A DNA stretch of 26,330 bases from Bacteroidota bacterium (GTDB taxonomy: Bacteria; Bacteroidota; Bacteroidia; Cytophagales; Cyclobacteriaceae). The stretch is from NCBI GenBank assembly GCA_023412765.1, contig JAEZBX010000340.1, forward strand, positions 1 to 26,330, read 5' to 3'. Shown here one piece after another: positions 15,989-23,936 of the stretch; position 1 is the stretch's first letter, and every line of letters begins with the position of its first letter. Made by a program: the position numbers and the translations under genes. The notes under the pieces are model-generated. The model had not been told where the DNA came from and made no database searches. It saw only the letters and a program-made list of their open reading frames with translations.

Positions 15989-17761
15989 TTAAACAAACTC
16001 CTTATACTGCATTTTGTGGAGTTGCGAATATAGACCCTCTTTTAACAGGAGCTCTTCATGCTTTCCGCTCTCCTTAATTTCACCATGATCCAAGACTATG
16101 ATTTTGTTCGCTTTTTGAATAGTTGAGAGCCTGTGAGCGATAACAATTGAGGTACGTCCACTCATCATTTTTCCAATGGCCTGCTGAATCATTTCTTCGG
16201 TCTCGCTGTCGACCGATGATGTTGCTTCATCCAGCACAAGTATTTTAGGATCATAAACCATCGCGCGAATAAAGGAGATCAATTGCCTTTGCCCTACCGA
16301 TAGCGTTGCGCCTCTTTCCATCACATTGTACTGCAATTTGCCCGGTAGTCGTTCAATAAACTTTCTGGCTCCAACAAGATCTGCGGCTTGCCATACCTTT
16401 TCTTCAGTAAGCTCGGGATTGCCTAGTGTGATGTTTTTGAAGATTGTATCTGAAAACAGAAAAACGTCCTGCAGTACTACACCGATATTCTTCCTGAGTG
16501 TACCCAATTCATAATCTGCAATGTCGATGCCATCCACCTGAATTGATCCGCGATTGATTTCGTAAAAACGGTTGAGAAGATTGATGATCGATGACTTTCC
16601 CGCTCCTGTTGCTCCGACCAGCGCTATGGTCTCGCCAGCTTCGATATCAAGATTGATATTTTTCAACACATATTCGGAGTCATTATAGGCGAACCAAACA
16701 TGGCTGAACTTCACTTCACCTTGAACATTCTCCGGCTTGTATGTTCCATTCTTTTGTACATCATCCGTTGCGTCAAGAAGATTTAAGATACGCGACGAAC
16801 TGACGATACCCATTTGAAGCGTGTTATACCGGTCTGCAATCATTCTAATTGGCCGGAAAAACATTTGGATATACATGATGAAGGCAATCAGCTTACCTAT
16901 CGTAATACCCGTTTCGTCGTAATTAATGACGCCCTTTGCGCCATACCAAACCAGCAAACCAATACCAGCGGCAGCTATTATTTCAGCAACCGGAAAGTAG
17001 ATTGAATAATAGAGTACCGATCTGAGGTTGGCCCGCTTGTGCTCCTCATTGATTTCATTAAACTTTTCAAATTCCCGTTTTTCACTTCCAAAAATCTGGA
17101 CAATGTTCATCCCCGTAATATGCTCCTGGACAAAAGTATTCAAGTTGGAAACAGCATTGCGTACATCATTGAACGTAACTTTTATTTTCTCTTTGAATAT
17201 GTAGGTGCTGATGAGCAATAGGGGTAGCGTTGACAAACTTAGCAGCGCCAGTCGCCAGTCCTGATAAAACATGAAACCGAGGATAAAGATAATCTGAAGC
17301 AAATCTCCGAGCATCGCTGCCAGTCCTTCGCTGAACACATCTGATAAAGTCTCAACATCGGAAATTGTACGCGTTACCAGGCGCCCGATAGGTGTTTTGT
17401 CGAAGAACCTCAATCTCAAGCTTACAATGTGACGATAAAGCTTATTGCGAATATCACGTATAACCTGTTGACCGAGCCAACCCGACAGGTATGTATGAGC
17501 GTACTGGGCAATGGAGTGCAGCAGCAACAATCCGAGGAGGATGATCATCATCCAAACCATACCCTGGTAATCACCTGCAGCGACATCTTTGTCTAAGGTG
17601 TACTGGATCAGGAAGGGCCGGGTTGGAGCGAGAACACCGAGAACGATAGTGAGAACGACCACAGAGACAAATCGACCCTTGTAAGGCATGACAAACTTCA
17701 TCAAGCGCGAAAGCACTGACCAGTCTATGATATTACCACTGCTAACCTTCTCTTTCTCCAC
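15989..17761 (-). CDS. ABC half-exporter with variant signature (MdlB/YheH-like)
   Basis: Type I ABC exporter half: about six transmembrane helices (30-310) and a C-terminal nucleotide-binding domain (345-580), in the inner membrane. Motifs are Walker A GATGAGKSS (383-391), Q431 in the Q-loop, signature LSVGQ (487-491) in place of LSGGQ, Walker B ILVLDE (507-512) with an intact catalytic Glu, and H543. The altered signature with intact Walker B is the counterpart of the 13387-15198 protein, as in MdlA/MdlB and BmrC/BmrD pairs. The start is GTG at 17761; an in-frame stop just upstream excludes a longer frame. It is 44 bp downstream of truA on the same strand, probably co-transcribed with it. 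The substrate is unknown. Confidence 0.93.
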   Translation of the reverse strand: MEKEKVSSGNIIDWSVLSRLMKFVMPYKGRFVSVVVLTIVLGVLAPTRPFLIQYTLDKDVAAGDYQGMVWMMIILLGLLLLHSIAQYAHTYLSGWLGQQVIRDIRNKLYRHIVSLRLRFFDKTPIGRLVTRTISDVETLSDVFSEGLAAMLGDLLQIIFILGFMFYQDWRLALLSLSTLPLLLISTYIFKEKIKVTFNDVRNAVSNLNTFVQEHITGMNIVQIFGSEKREFEKFNEINEEHKRANLRSVLYYSIYFPVAEIIAAAGIGLLVWYGAKGVINYDETGITIGKLIAFIMYIQMFFRPIRMIADRYNTLQMGIVSSSRILNLLDATDDVQKNGTYKPENVQGEVKFSHVWFAYNDSEYVLKNINLDIEAGETIALVGATGAGKSSIINLLNRFYEINRGSIQVDGIDIADYELGTLRKNIGVVLQDVFLFSDTIFKNITLGNPELTEEKVWQAADLVGARKFIERLPGKLQYNVMERGATLSVGQRQLISFIRAMVYDPKILVLDEATSSVDSETEEMIQQAIGKMMSGRTSIVIAHRLSTIQKANKIIVLDHGEIKESGKHEELLLKEGLYSQLHKMQYKEFV

Positions 17762-17805
17762 GCGGTATCGTTATATTAATGTCTTGATTATACGTTGCTC
17801 AACCA

Positions 17806-18552
17806 TTATCGGATAAAAACATGGGGGGGATATTTTACCTTGGTGAGGTACAAACCGTATGGAGGCACGTTAGCACCCGCTCTTCTACGGTCTTTACTAT
17901 GAATAATATTGTTAAATTCTTTCATAGAAGTCTTACCCGTTCCTACATCCAATAAGGTTCCTACTACTGACCTTACCATTCCCCTCAAAAAGCGATTTGC
18001 CGCTATGGTGAACTCCATCCGGTCACCTTCAACTTTCCATTCGGCTTTCTTAACGTCACAAATAAAGTGATTTACATCTGTTTTAACTTTGCTAAAACAC
18101 TGAAAATCGTGCTCACCTATCAATTGGGCAGAAGCGTTATTCATCCTGTCCACATCCAGGACCTTAAAATAATGCCATGCCAGCCCTTCTGCGAATGGAT
18201 CCTTCCTGCGCGTGATCCTGTATTGATACCATCTTTCAATCGCCTGATGCCTGGCGCTTACATCAGGCTTAACTTTCCTGATAGATTGGATTGAAATATC
18301 CCTTGGAAGGAAGGAGTTGAGACGTTGAATAAATTGCTGATCTTCAAAGATCTCTTCAATATCCGCATGGAAATACTGTTGTTCGCAATGTACACCAGCA
18401 TCGGTGCGTCCGCTTCCCACGACACTTACCGGTGCCCGGAACATTTTACTTAACACTTGCTCAACTACAGCCTGAACGCCAATTGCATTTGCCTGGCTTT
18501 GCCAGCCGGCATAGTTTTTCCCATTGTATGCGATCTCAAAAAAGTACCTCAT
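17806..18552 (-). CDS. truA: tRNA pseudouridine synthase A
   Basis: TruA converts uridines 38-40 in the anticodon arm of many tRNAs to pseudouridine. The 248-residue protein opens with RYFFEIAYNGKNYAGWQSQ and carries the catalytic motif GSGRTDAGVH (47-56), with D51 as nucleophile. Later conserved stretches are FLPRDISI, ARHQAIERWYQYRI, HDFQCFSKV and ANRFLRGMVRSVVGTLLDVG, all as in the family. The ATG at 18552 has GGAG about 10 bases upstream on the coding strand. The gene diverges from the DUF4293 gene (92-bp gap) and is followed after 44 bp by the second ABC half-exporter. Confidence 0.96.
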   Translation of the reverse strand: MRYFFEIAYNGKNYAGWQSQANAIGVQAVVEQVLSKMFRAPVSVVGSGRTDAGVHCEQQYFHADIEEIFEDQQFIQRLNSFLPRDISIQSIRKVKPDVSARHQAIERWYQYRITRRKDPFAEGLAWHYFKVLDVDRMNNASAQLIGEHDFQCFSKVKTDVNHFICDVKKAEWKVEGDRMEFTIAANRFLRGMVRSVVGTLLDVGTGKTSMKEFNNIIHSKDRRRAGANVPPYGLYLTKVKYPPHVFIR

Positions 18553-18614
18553 AAATGGCGCTCCAAAATGACTCCGACTGGTAACAAGCTGAGAAGTGTA
18601 ATCCGTAAAATTAC

Positions 18615-18622
18615 TTACTTTG
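18615..18622 (+). promoter_or_regulatory. Candidate -7 element for the DUF4293 gene
   Basis: TTACTTTG followed by CGCC matches the Bacteroidota TAnnTTTG element at all but one position. It ends 22 bp before the ATG at 18645, a suitable distance for a short leader. No clear -33 TTG was found. Confidence 0.4.
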
Positions 18623-18644
18623 CGCCAAGTTAACCAACGCTCTT

Positions 18645-19109
18645 ATGTGGCAAAGAATTCAAACTGTATTCCTGATCATCGCGATTTTAAGTTTGCTGGC
18701 GTCAATTTTCTTACCTATCTGGGTCACAACCGAAGCAGACGGTGACAGACACATGTTGTACGCCATGCATTATTCAACCGTAGAAAATGGAAACCAATCC
18801 GCCACATATTTTCCATATTCGCTCACGGCAGTGTTTGCCATCGCATCTATAACGGTAGCAATTATAGAAATTGGAAAATTCAAAAACCGCATGCTGCAAA
18901 TGAAATTAGGCGCGCTCAATTCATTGTTCCTCGTTGGTACTATAGGATGCGCCGTGTATTTCGCCAGCGACTTGATGAAAGCATTTCAGGGTGGGGATTA
19001 TGGCTTAGGCTTGTGGCTGCCCGGCATTGCTGTTCTTGCAAACCTGCTTGCTAATCGATTCATCAGAAAGGACGAAAAGCTCGTTCGCGATTCGGAACGG
19101 CTACGGTAG
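18645..19109 (+). CDS. DUF4293 membrane protein
   Basis: Function unknown. The 154-residue protein opens with MWQRIQTVFLIIAI, the hallmark start of DUF4293, a small Bacteroidota inner-membrane family. Four transmembrane helices are visible (about 7-28, 58-76, 86-106 and 122-139), with a polar, probably periplasmic loop between the first two (29-56) and a charged C-terminal tail. It diverges from truA and is followed by a 129-bp gap in which nothing firm was recognised apart from two direct ACAAATTTT words. Confidence 0.88.
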   Translation: MWQRIQTVFLIIAILSLLASIFLPIWVTTEADGDRHMLYAMHYSTVENGNQSATYFPYSLTAVFAIASITVAIIEIGKFKNRMLQMKLGALNSLFLVGTIGCAVYFASDLMKAFQGGDYGLGLWLPGIAVLANLLANRFIRKDEKLVRDSERLR

Positions 19110-19238
19110 CTTTGTAAGTGCCACACGTTCGCCCTTACGGAACTCCGTCGTCCCTGGTTTCACATATTCGTAAACAAATTTTTTCATGCAACAAATTTTC
19201 ACCGTTGGAGTATAAGCAGTCATAAATCTCTAACACAA

Positions 19239-19706
19239 ATGAAAATTTTATTGATTGGCAGTTTATTAGCAATTGCCATAACCTCAAACGTTGTTGCCCA
19301 GGAATACCGGATAGTTACAACGGTTGAGTCGATTGTACCTATGGGTATAGGACGTTCGCGTATGATTGACCACAAAAACTCCGAAGACTACAAACCGTTG
19401 ACAACCGAAAGAACCAACGGAAAAAAATCTGATCAAGGGGATATTAAGCGGGAAGATGTGAAAATTGAAAATTTCGAAGAGACTAAGTTGCTCAACTTCT
19501 TCAGCATTTCAGGTATAAATTTTCAGAACGTCTCCTCAAATGATGCCGTAGTTTCTTCAAAATTGACAGAAATGGCCCATGAAGGGTGGGAGTTGGTTTT
19601 CGTGACCAGCGGCGTGGAAAGTGACGCTGGCGAAAAAGATGGCAGTGGTATTTTCATTACCCGATATGTTTTCAAACGGCCAGCCGTCCAGGCAATGCAG
19701 AATTAA
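19239..19706 (+). CDS. Secreted DUF4177-like protein
   Basis: Function unknown. The 155-residue product has a signal peptide (1-20, ending NVVAQ) and a polar, charged middle (50-80). Its C-terminal part (LTEMAHEGWELVFVTSG, then IFITRYVFKRP) has the DUF4177 pattern: a small alpha/beta unit with a conserved EGWEL and a terminal strand ending in a basic FKR. Export is inferred from the signal sequence; whether it is periplasmic is not shown. A terminator (19765-19792) follows, so it is probably a single-gene transcript separate from htpG. Confidence 0.75.
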   Translation: MKILLIGSLLAIAITSNVVAQEYRIVTTVESIVPMGIGRSRMIDHKNSEDYKPLTTERTNGKKSDQGDIKREDVKIENFEETKLLNFFSISGINFQNVSSNDAVVSSKLTEMAHEGWELVFVTSGVESDAGEKDGSGIFITRYVFKRPAVQAMQN

Positions 19707-19764
19707 GCTGACATGTGATAGATAGTCTGCCATCCTGACACCGTTCCCTTCTGGAATAACTTTT

Positions 19765-19792
19765 GAAAGCCCTGCCACTGCGCAGGCTTTTC
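19765..19792 (+). terminator. Rho-independent terminator
   Basis: AAAGCC-C-TGC (19766-19775) pairs with GCA and GGCTTT (19782-19790) with one bulged base, followed by a short T run. It lies between the DUF4177-like gene and htpG. Confidence 0.65.
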
Positions 19793-19839
19793 TGTTATCA
19801 GCCTGTAGTTTTAACCTTTAACCTGAAAAAAGATACAAT

Positions 19840-21744
19840 ATGGCAGCCGTAAAAGAGAAGGGTAGCATTTCTATTCACACCGAGAACATCTTTCCAATAA
19901 TCAAGAAATTCCTCTATTCAGACCATGAGATCTTCCTTCGCGAACTTGTAAGCAATGCTGTGGATGCAACACAAAAGCTTAAAAAACTTGCATCCATGGG
20001 AGTTTTCGCAGGTGAATTGGGTGACCTGACTATTGAGGTAAAATTCGACAAGAAGAAAAAAACCATCTCGGTTCTGGACAAAGGTATTGGGATGACTGGT
20101 GAAGAGATAAAGAAGTACATCAACCAGATCGCTTTTTCCGGAGCTACGGAGTTTGTGGAAAAATTCAAAGACAAAGGAGATGCAAAAGATATCATAGGTC
20201 GATTTGGCCTCGGATTTTATTCAGCCTTTATGGTGGCTGATAAAGTCGAATTGATTTCAAGGTCCTATACGGTGGAGGAAAATGATGCTGCGCGGTGGGT
20301 TTGCGACGGGTCCACCGAATTCGAACTTACAGAAGCTAAGAAGAAAGAACGCGGCACTGAGGTTATCTTACATATTAACAAAGATTCGGAAGAATTTTTG
20401 GACGAATATAGACTCAAGGGAATTCTTGAAAAGTATTGTAAATTTTTGCCCGTAGAAGTAAAGTTTGGCACCAAGGAAGAAAGCGTTGAAGATGGTGTTG
20501 ACAAGGATGGCAAACCCAAATACAAGACCGTCACCAAAGACAGGATAATCAATAATCCATCGCCTCTTTGGACAAAATCTCCTAAGGAATTAAAGGATGA
20601 AGATTACCTCGGTTTTTACAAAGAGCTATATCCATTTTCTGAGGATCCACTCTTCTGGATCCATCTCAACGTAGACTATCCGTTCAACCTGACGGGTATT
20701 CTCTACTTTCCCAAAGTGAAAAATGACTTTGAAATCCAGAAGAATAAAATTCAGCTCTATTCGCGCCAGGTGTTTATCACCGACGAAGTAAAAGATGTTG
20801 TTCCTGATTTCTTAATGATGCTACATGGTGTGTTGGATTCACCTGACATTCCACTAAACGTTTCACGTAGTTACTTGCAGAGCGATGCAAATGTTAAGAA
20901 GATCAGTCAGCACATCACAAAGAAAGTTGCTGACAAGCTCTCAGAATTATTCAAGAAGGACAGAAGCGATTTTGAAAAGAAATGGGATGACATCAACATC
21001 TTTGTAAAGTATGGTATCATCAGCGACGAAAAGTTTTATGACAAAGCAAAAGAGTTTTCGCTGCTGAAGAACGTCGATGGGAAGTATTTCACGTTTGAAG
21101 AGTACCGCGAAAAGGTAAAGGTCAATCAGACTGACAAGAACGACAGCACGGTATACCTATACGCTTCGAATGCAGGAAAGCAAGACAGCTTTGTACAGGC
21201 TGCAAAAGCAAAAGGCTACGACGTACTACTTTTTGATGGTGTGCTCGATAGCCACTTTATAAACACTTTGGAACAGAAATTTGAGAAGACTCAAATCAAA
21301 CGCGTTGATAGTGAAACGCCGGATAAACTGATTGAAAAAGATCAAAAATCTGAAAGCGTTCTAAGCAATGAGGAGCAGGAACAAGTTAAAACGTTGTTCG
21401 AAAAAGCAATCAACAATAAAAACATGACACTGGCAGTGGAAGCTATGTCACCGGATGAATTACCTGTTGTTATAACGATGAGTGAATTCATGCGTAGAAT
21501 GAAAGACATGGCTAAGCTAGGGGGTGGCGGATATGGTTTCATGGGTACTATGCCCGATTCCTACAATGTTGCTATCAATGGTAATCATGCCATAGTTCAA
21601 AAAATTCTAAAAGCTGAAACCGAGGATCTAAAGATTACACTTGCGAAACAGGCTTACGACCTCGCACTTCTCTCTCAGAATATGTTGACCGGAGCAGATC
21701 TGACGAACTTTATTAAGAGGAGCGTGGCTCTGGCGGGCGTTTAG
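19840..21744 (+). CDS. htpG: HtpG, Hsp90 molecular chaperone
   Basis: HtpG is the bacterial Hsp90, an ATP-driven dimeric chaperone in the cytoplasm. The 634-residue length is normal. The N-terminal GHKL ATPase shows the expected boxes: E35 and N39 in FLRELVSNAVDA, DKGIGM (80-85), and the lid glycines in GRFGLGFYSAF (120-130). The middle domain carries the conserved arginine stretch LPLNVSRSYLQ-like (PDIPLNVSRSYLQSD). The C-terminal dimerisation region ends at about 630. A charged insertion around 205-225 (KEESVEDGVDKDGKPK) lies where family members vary. Terminator 19765-19792 isolates it from the upstream gene. The stop codon abuts an inverted-repeat element (21744-21876). Confidence 0.96.
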   Translation: MAAVKEKGSISIHTENIFPIIKKFLYSDHEIFLRELVSNAVDATQKLKKLASMGVFAGELGDLTIEVKFDKKKKTISVLDKGIGMTGEEIKKYINQIAFSGATEFVEKFKDKGDAKDIIGRFGLGFYSAFMVADKVELISRSYTVEENDAARWVCDGSTEFELTEAKKKERGTEVILHINKDSEEFLDEYRLKGILEKYCKFLPVEVKFGTKEESVEDGVDKDGKPKYKTVTKDRIINNPSPLWTKSPKELKDEDYLGFYKELYPFSEDPLFWIHLNVDYPFNLTGILYFPKVKNDFEIQKNKIQLYSRQVFITDEVKDVVPDFLMMLHGVLDSPDIPLNVSRSYLQSDANVKKISQHITKKVADKLSELFKKDRSDFEKKWDDINIFVKYGIISDEKFYDKAKEFSLLKNVDGKYFTFEEYREKVKVNQTDKNDSTVYLYASNAGKQDSFVQAAKAKGYDVLLFDGVLDSHFINTLEQKFEKTQIKRVDSETPDKLIEKDQKSESVLSNEEQEQVKTLFEKAINNKNMTLAVEAMSPDELPVVITMSEFMRRMKDMAKLGGGGYGFMGTMPDSYNVAINGNHAIVQKILKAETEDLKITLAKQAYDLALLSQNMLTGADLTNFIKRSVALAGV

Positions 21745-21876
21745 TGACCTACGGATCGCGGGCAATAGTATAATTCAAAGGAAGGAATAGGGAATAGGAA
21801 ATAAGGTGGCCATATTCCCTACTCTTTATTCCTTATTCGTTTTGATAAAACATTACATCCGTAGCACTTAGGTCAC
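21744..21876. repeat. Nested inverted-repeat element after htpG
   Basis: The outer arms are GTGACCTA followed by CGGAT (21744-21756), matched by ATCCGTA (21857-21863) and TAGGTCAC (21869-21876). Inside, AAGGAATA (21782-21789) pairs with TATTCCTT (21827-21834) and AGGGAATA (21789-21796) pairs with TATTCCCT (21813-21820), around GGTGGCC. The left half is purine-rich and the right half pyrimidine-rich. The first base of the element is the G of the htpG TAG stop codon. It may act as the htpG terminator, a small non-autonomous element, or both. Confidence 0.7.
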
Positions 21877-21924
21877 CTTCCCTGAACAATTTTTTTTGGG
21901 TAACTTCGTTCCTGGTTCACAACT

Positions 21925-22746
21925 ATGCGTTTAAAAATACTTCTCCTATTGTTTTCCGCCGGATTTGCGTCACCGCTCTTTGCCCAGGAAGGTGAGCCGG
22001 AAGAGCAACGTTTTACCATCGATACCCCCGCTAATCTTGACTTTAAGAAAGAAGAAGACCCTGTAAGTGAAAAGAAGAAAAAAAAGGTCAAGAAAAAAGT
22101 TTACTACGGCATCAAAACAAAAAAGGGATTTACTCGAAAAGGCGATGGCAACCGAATCACGTATGAGCTATTCTATTACCTGAAAAAGTCGGAAAAACCC
22201 GAAACCTTTGTGCGCGATATTTATTGGTATGACTTCACACGTCGCGAAATTCGTAAAACAACGACATTCGATCCTGCGAAAGGCGTACTGCTTCATGGCC
22301 CCTACGAAAAAAGGCAGGGCGACGTCGTCCTTGAGACGGGTATCTTCTATAAAGGTACGCGACATGGACGTTGGATGAAATATAATCGCGACAGTACACT
22401 CGTCGACAAGGATCGTTACTACCGCGGCTGGCCCAAGGAATCTCTCGTTACCTATTATGATCCAATGGAGAGGAAAAGGATGAAGGAGATGACTCCTATC
22501 GAATATGGTGAGAAGGAGGGCTACTATTACTTTTTCCACGAAAACGGAAAAATTGCTGTCCAGGGAGAATATCAATGGGATGAAAAGGTGGGAGATTGGA
22601 CAGAATTTTATCCCAATGGGCGAAGAAAAAAAATTGTTACCTACTCCAAAGAACCCTTCGATGAGAACGTGAAGCCGTACGTTAAAGCCGAATGGAATGA
22701 AAAGGGAAAGGAACTGTATCGGAATAACAAGATGGCATCAAGGTAA
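21925..22746 (+). CDS. Secreted MORN-repeat (YwqK-type) protein
   Basis: The 273-residue protein has a signal peptide (1-20, SPLFAQ), a Lys-rich basic stretch (about 49-58, KKKKKVKKK) and repeated MORN_2-like units. Examples are LHGPYEKRQGDVVLETGIFY, GTRHGRWMKYNRD, GEKEGYYYFFHENGKIAVQG and EKVGDWTEFYPNGRRKK. MORN_2 proteins of this type are often annotated as YwqK-family antitoxins, but here the signal peptide and the absence of an adjacent toxin make that label misleading. An envelope role is likely and unknown. TAACTTCG (21901-21908) resembles a -7 element 16 bp before the ATG. Confidence 0.8.
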   Translation: MRLKILLLLFSAGFASPLFAQEGEPEEQRFTIDTPANLDFKKEEDPVSEKKKKKVKKKVYYGIKTKKGFTRKGDGNRITYELFYYLKKSEKPETFVRDIYWYDFTRREIRKTTTFDPAKGVLLHGPYEKRQGDVVLETGIFYKGTRHGRWMKYNRDSTLVDKDRYYRGWPKESLVTYYDPMERKRMKEMTPIEYGEKEGYYYFFHENGKIAVQGEYQWDEKVGDWTEFYPNGRRKKIVTYSKEPFDENVKPYVKAEWNEKGKELYRNNKMASR

Positions 22747-22755
22747 TTCGATTGG

Positions 22756-22783
22756 AACCGCATAGACGCCAGGGCGCAAAAGT
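22756..22783. repeat. REP-like repeat, left arm
   Basis: AACCGCATAGACGCC, AGGGCGCAAAAGT. This is a diverged copy of the sequence type whose inverse lies at 22941-22970; about 15 of 26 positions match in inverted orientation. Words of the form ACGAAGACACAAAGGCAC are, from memory, common intergenic repeats in Bacteroidota and some other phyla. Confidence 0.55.
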
Positions 22784-22940
22784 AATAGCTTCCTGACTTA
22801 CCATTTTCCGAGACGTTGTTGGTATAGATCCTAATCCCCAGACATTTAGCTCAATCCCTCAACTCTAATAGGTTTAGTTCCGTTATATTTCCAGTCGCAA
22901 GAATCATCCATAAAATTCAAACGACAAGCAGCATTGGTAT

Positions 22941-22970
22941 CCTTAGTGCCTTTGTGTCTTCGTGTCAAAC
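22941..22970. repeat. REP-like repeat, right arm
   Basis: CCTTAGTGCCTTTGTGTC then TTCGTGTCAAAC, the inverse partner of 22756-22783, ending 14 bp before the dehydratase start codon. An open frame with a TTG start runs through it, but the protein family begins at the ATG at 22985, so the repeat is non-coding leader or promoter DNA. The pair encloses about 157 bp in which no gene was recognised. Confidence 0.6.
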
Positions 22971-22984
22971 CTAATAATTACATC

Positions 22985-23935
22985 ATGATTCCCGATAAAC
23001 AAATAATAGAAGCGGCACATCACCGAATTGCCGAACACGTCATACAAACACCGGTGTTGAGATCTTCGGCACTTGATGACCTGGCGGGGTGCAAGCTTTA
23101 TTTTAAATGTGAAAACCTCCAGCTGATAGGAGCCTTCAAAGCGAGAGGTGCCATTAATGCTGCGCTGTTACTATCGCCGGAGGCAAGGAAAAAGGGTCTT
23201 GCTGCACACTCATCGGGAAATCACGCGCAAGCAGTGGCGCGGGCAGCGAAAATATTAGGGACAAAAGCCTATATCGTAATGCCTAACAATTCCTCCGCCA
23301 TTAAACGAAAAGGCGTTGAGGAACTTGGAGGTGAAATTTTTCTCTGCGAACCCAATCTGAAATCCCGTGAGGAAACGGTTAAAGACATTATTAATAAATA
23401 TGGCGCCACTGAAATCCATCCGTTTAATAACTACGACGTTATCGCCGGACAGGCAACTGTCACAAAAGAATTGTTGGAGCAGGTTTCAGATTTGGATGTT
23501 ATTGTGGCTCCGGTCGGCGGCGGTGGACTTCTAAGCGGCACCGCTTTAACAGTAAAGTACTTTTCGCCTGGCGCATACGTTGTTGGGGCCGAGCCAGCGG
23601 GGGCAGATGATGCTTTTCGATCTATGCAATCGGGAAAAATTGAGCCGACACAAAATAATTCTATTGCCGACGGGTTGCTTACTACTCTCGGTGAAAAGAC
23701 TTTCGATATTATCCGGAGAGAAGTCAAGGAAATTATCACAGCAACCGACAAAGAAATTATTGCGGCAATGCGCCTGGTTTGGGACAGGCTTAAGGTAATC
23801 ATTGAGCCTTCTGCTGCAGTTCCACTCGCAGTAGTGCTAAAGTCGCCGGAAAAATTCCGCGGAAAGAATGTGGGAATCATCTTTTCCGGCGGGAATGTTG
23901 ACCTCGAAAAAATTTGTGCGATGTTTGCCCCCTGA
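22985..23935 (+). CDS. Threonine/serine dehydratase or serine racemase-like PLP enzyme
   Basis: Fold-type II PLP enzyme that deaminates L-threonine to 2-oxobutanoate and ammonia, or acts on serine. The 316-residue length with no C-terminal ACT domain indicates the catabolic/serine-racemase branch rather than biosynthetic IlvA. Visible sites are K52 in GAFKARGA (PLP Schiff base), SSGNH (76-80, substrate and carboxylate loop), GGGG (178-181, phosphate cup) and SGGN (301-304, pyridine nitrogen). E203, A207 and D209 have the spacing of the divalent-cation site of serine racemases. The ATG at 22985 is chosen because the upstream extension lies in a repeat. It is convergent with the M1 peptidase gene; the stop codons are 1 bp apart. 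Confidence 0.9.
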   Translation: MIPDKQIIEAAHHRIAEHVIQTPVLRSSALDDLAGCKLYFKCENLQLIGAFKARGAINAALLLSPEARKKGLAAHSSGNHAQAVARAAKILGTKAYIVMPNNSSAIKRKGVEELGGEIFLCEPNLKSREETVKDIINKYGATEIHPFNNYDVIAGQATVTKELLEQVSDLDVIVAPVGGGGLLSGTALTVKYFSPGAYVVGAEPAGADDAFRSMQSGKIEPTQNNSIADGLLTTLGEKTFDIIRREVKEIITATDKEIIAAMRLVWDRLKVIIEPSAAVPLAVVLKSPEKFRGKNVGIIFSGGNVDLEKICAMFAP

Positions 23936-23936
23936 A

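Noticed and set aside
21925..22746. YwqK-type antitoxin of a toxin-antitoxin pair
   Set aside because: The protein has a signal peptide and no neighbouring toxin gene; the label reflects MORN_2 repeats only.
22934..22984. TTG-initiated extension of the dehydratase
   Set aside because: It translates a REP-like repeat; the family N-terminus begins at the ATG at 22985.
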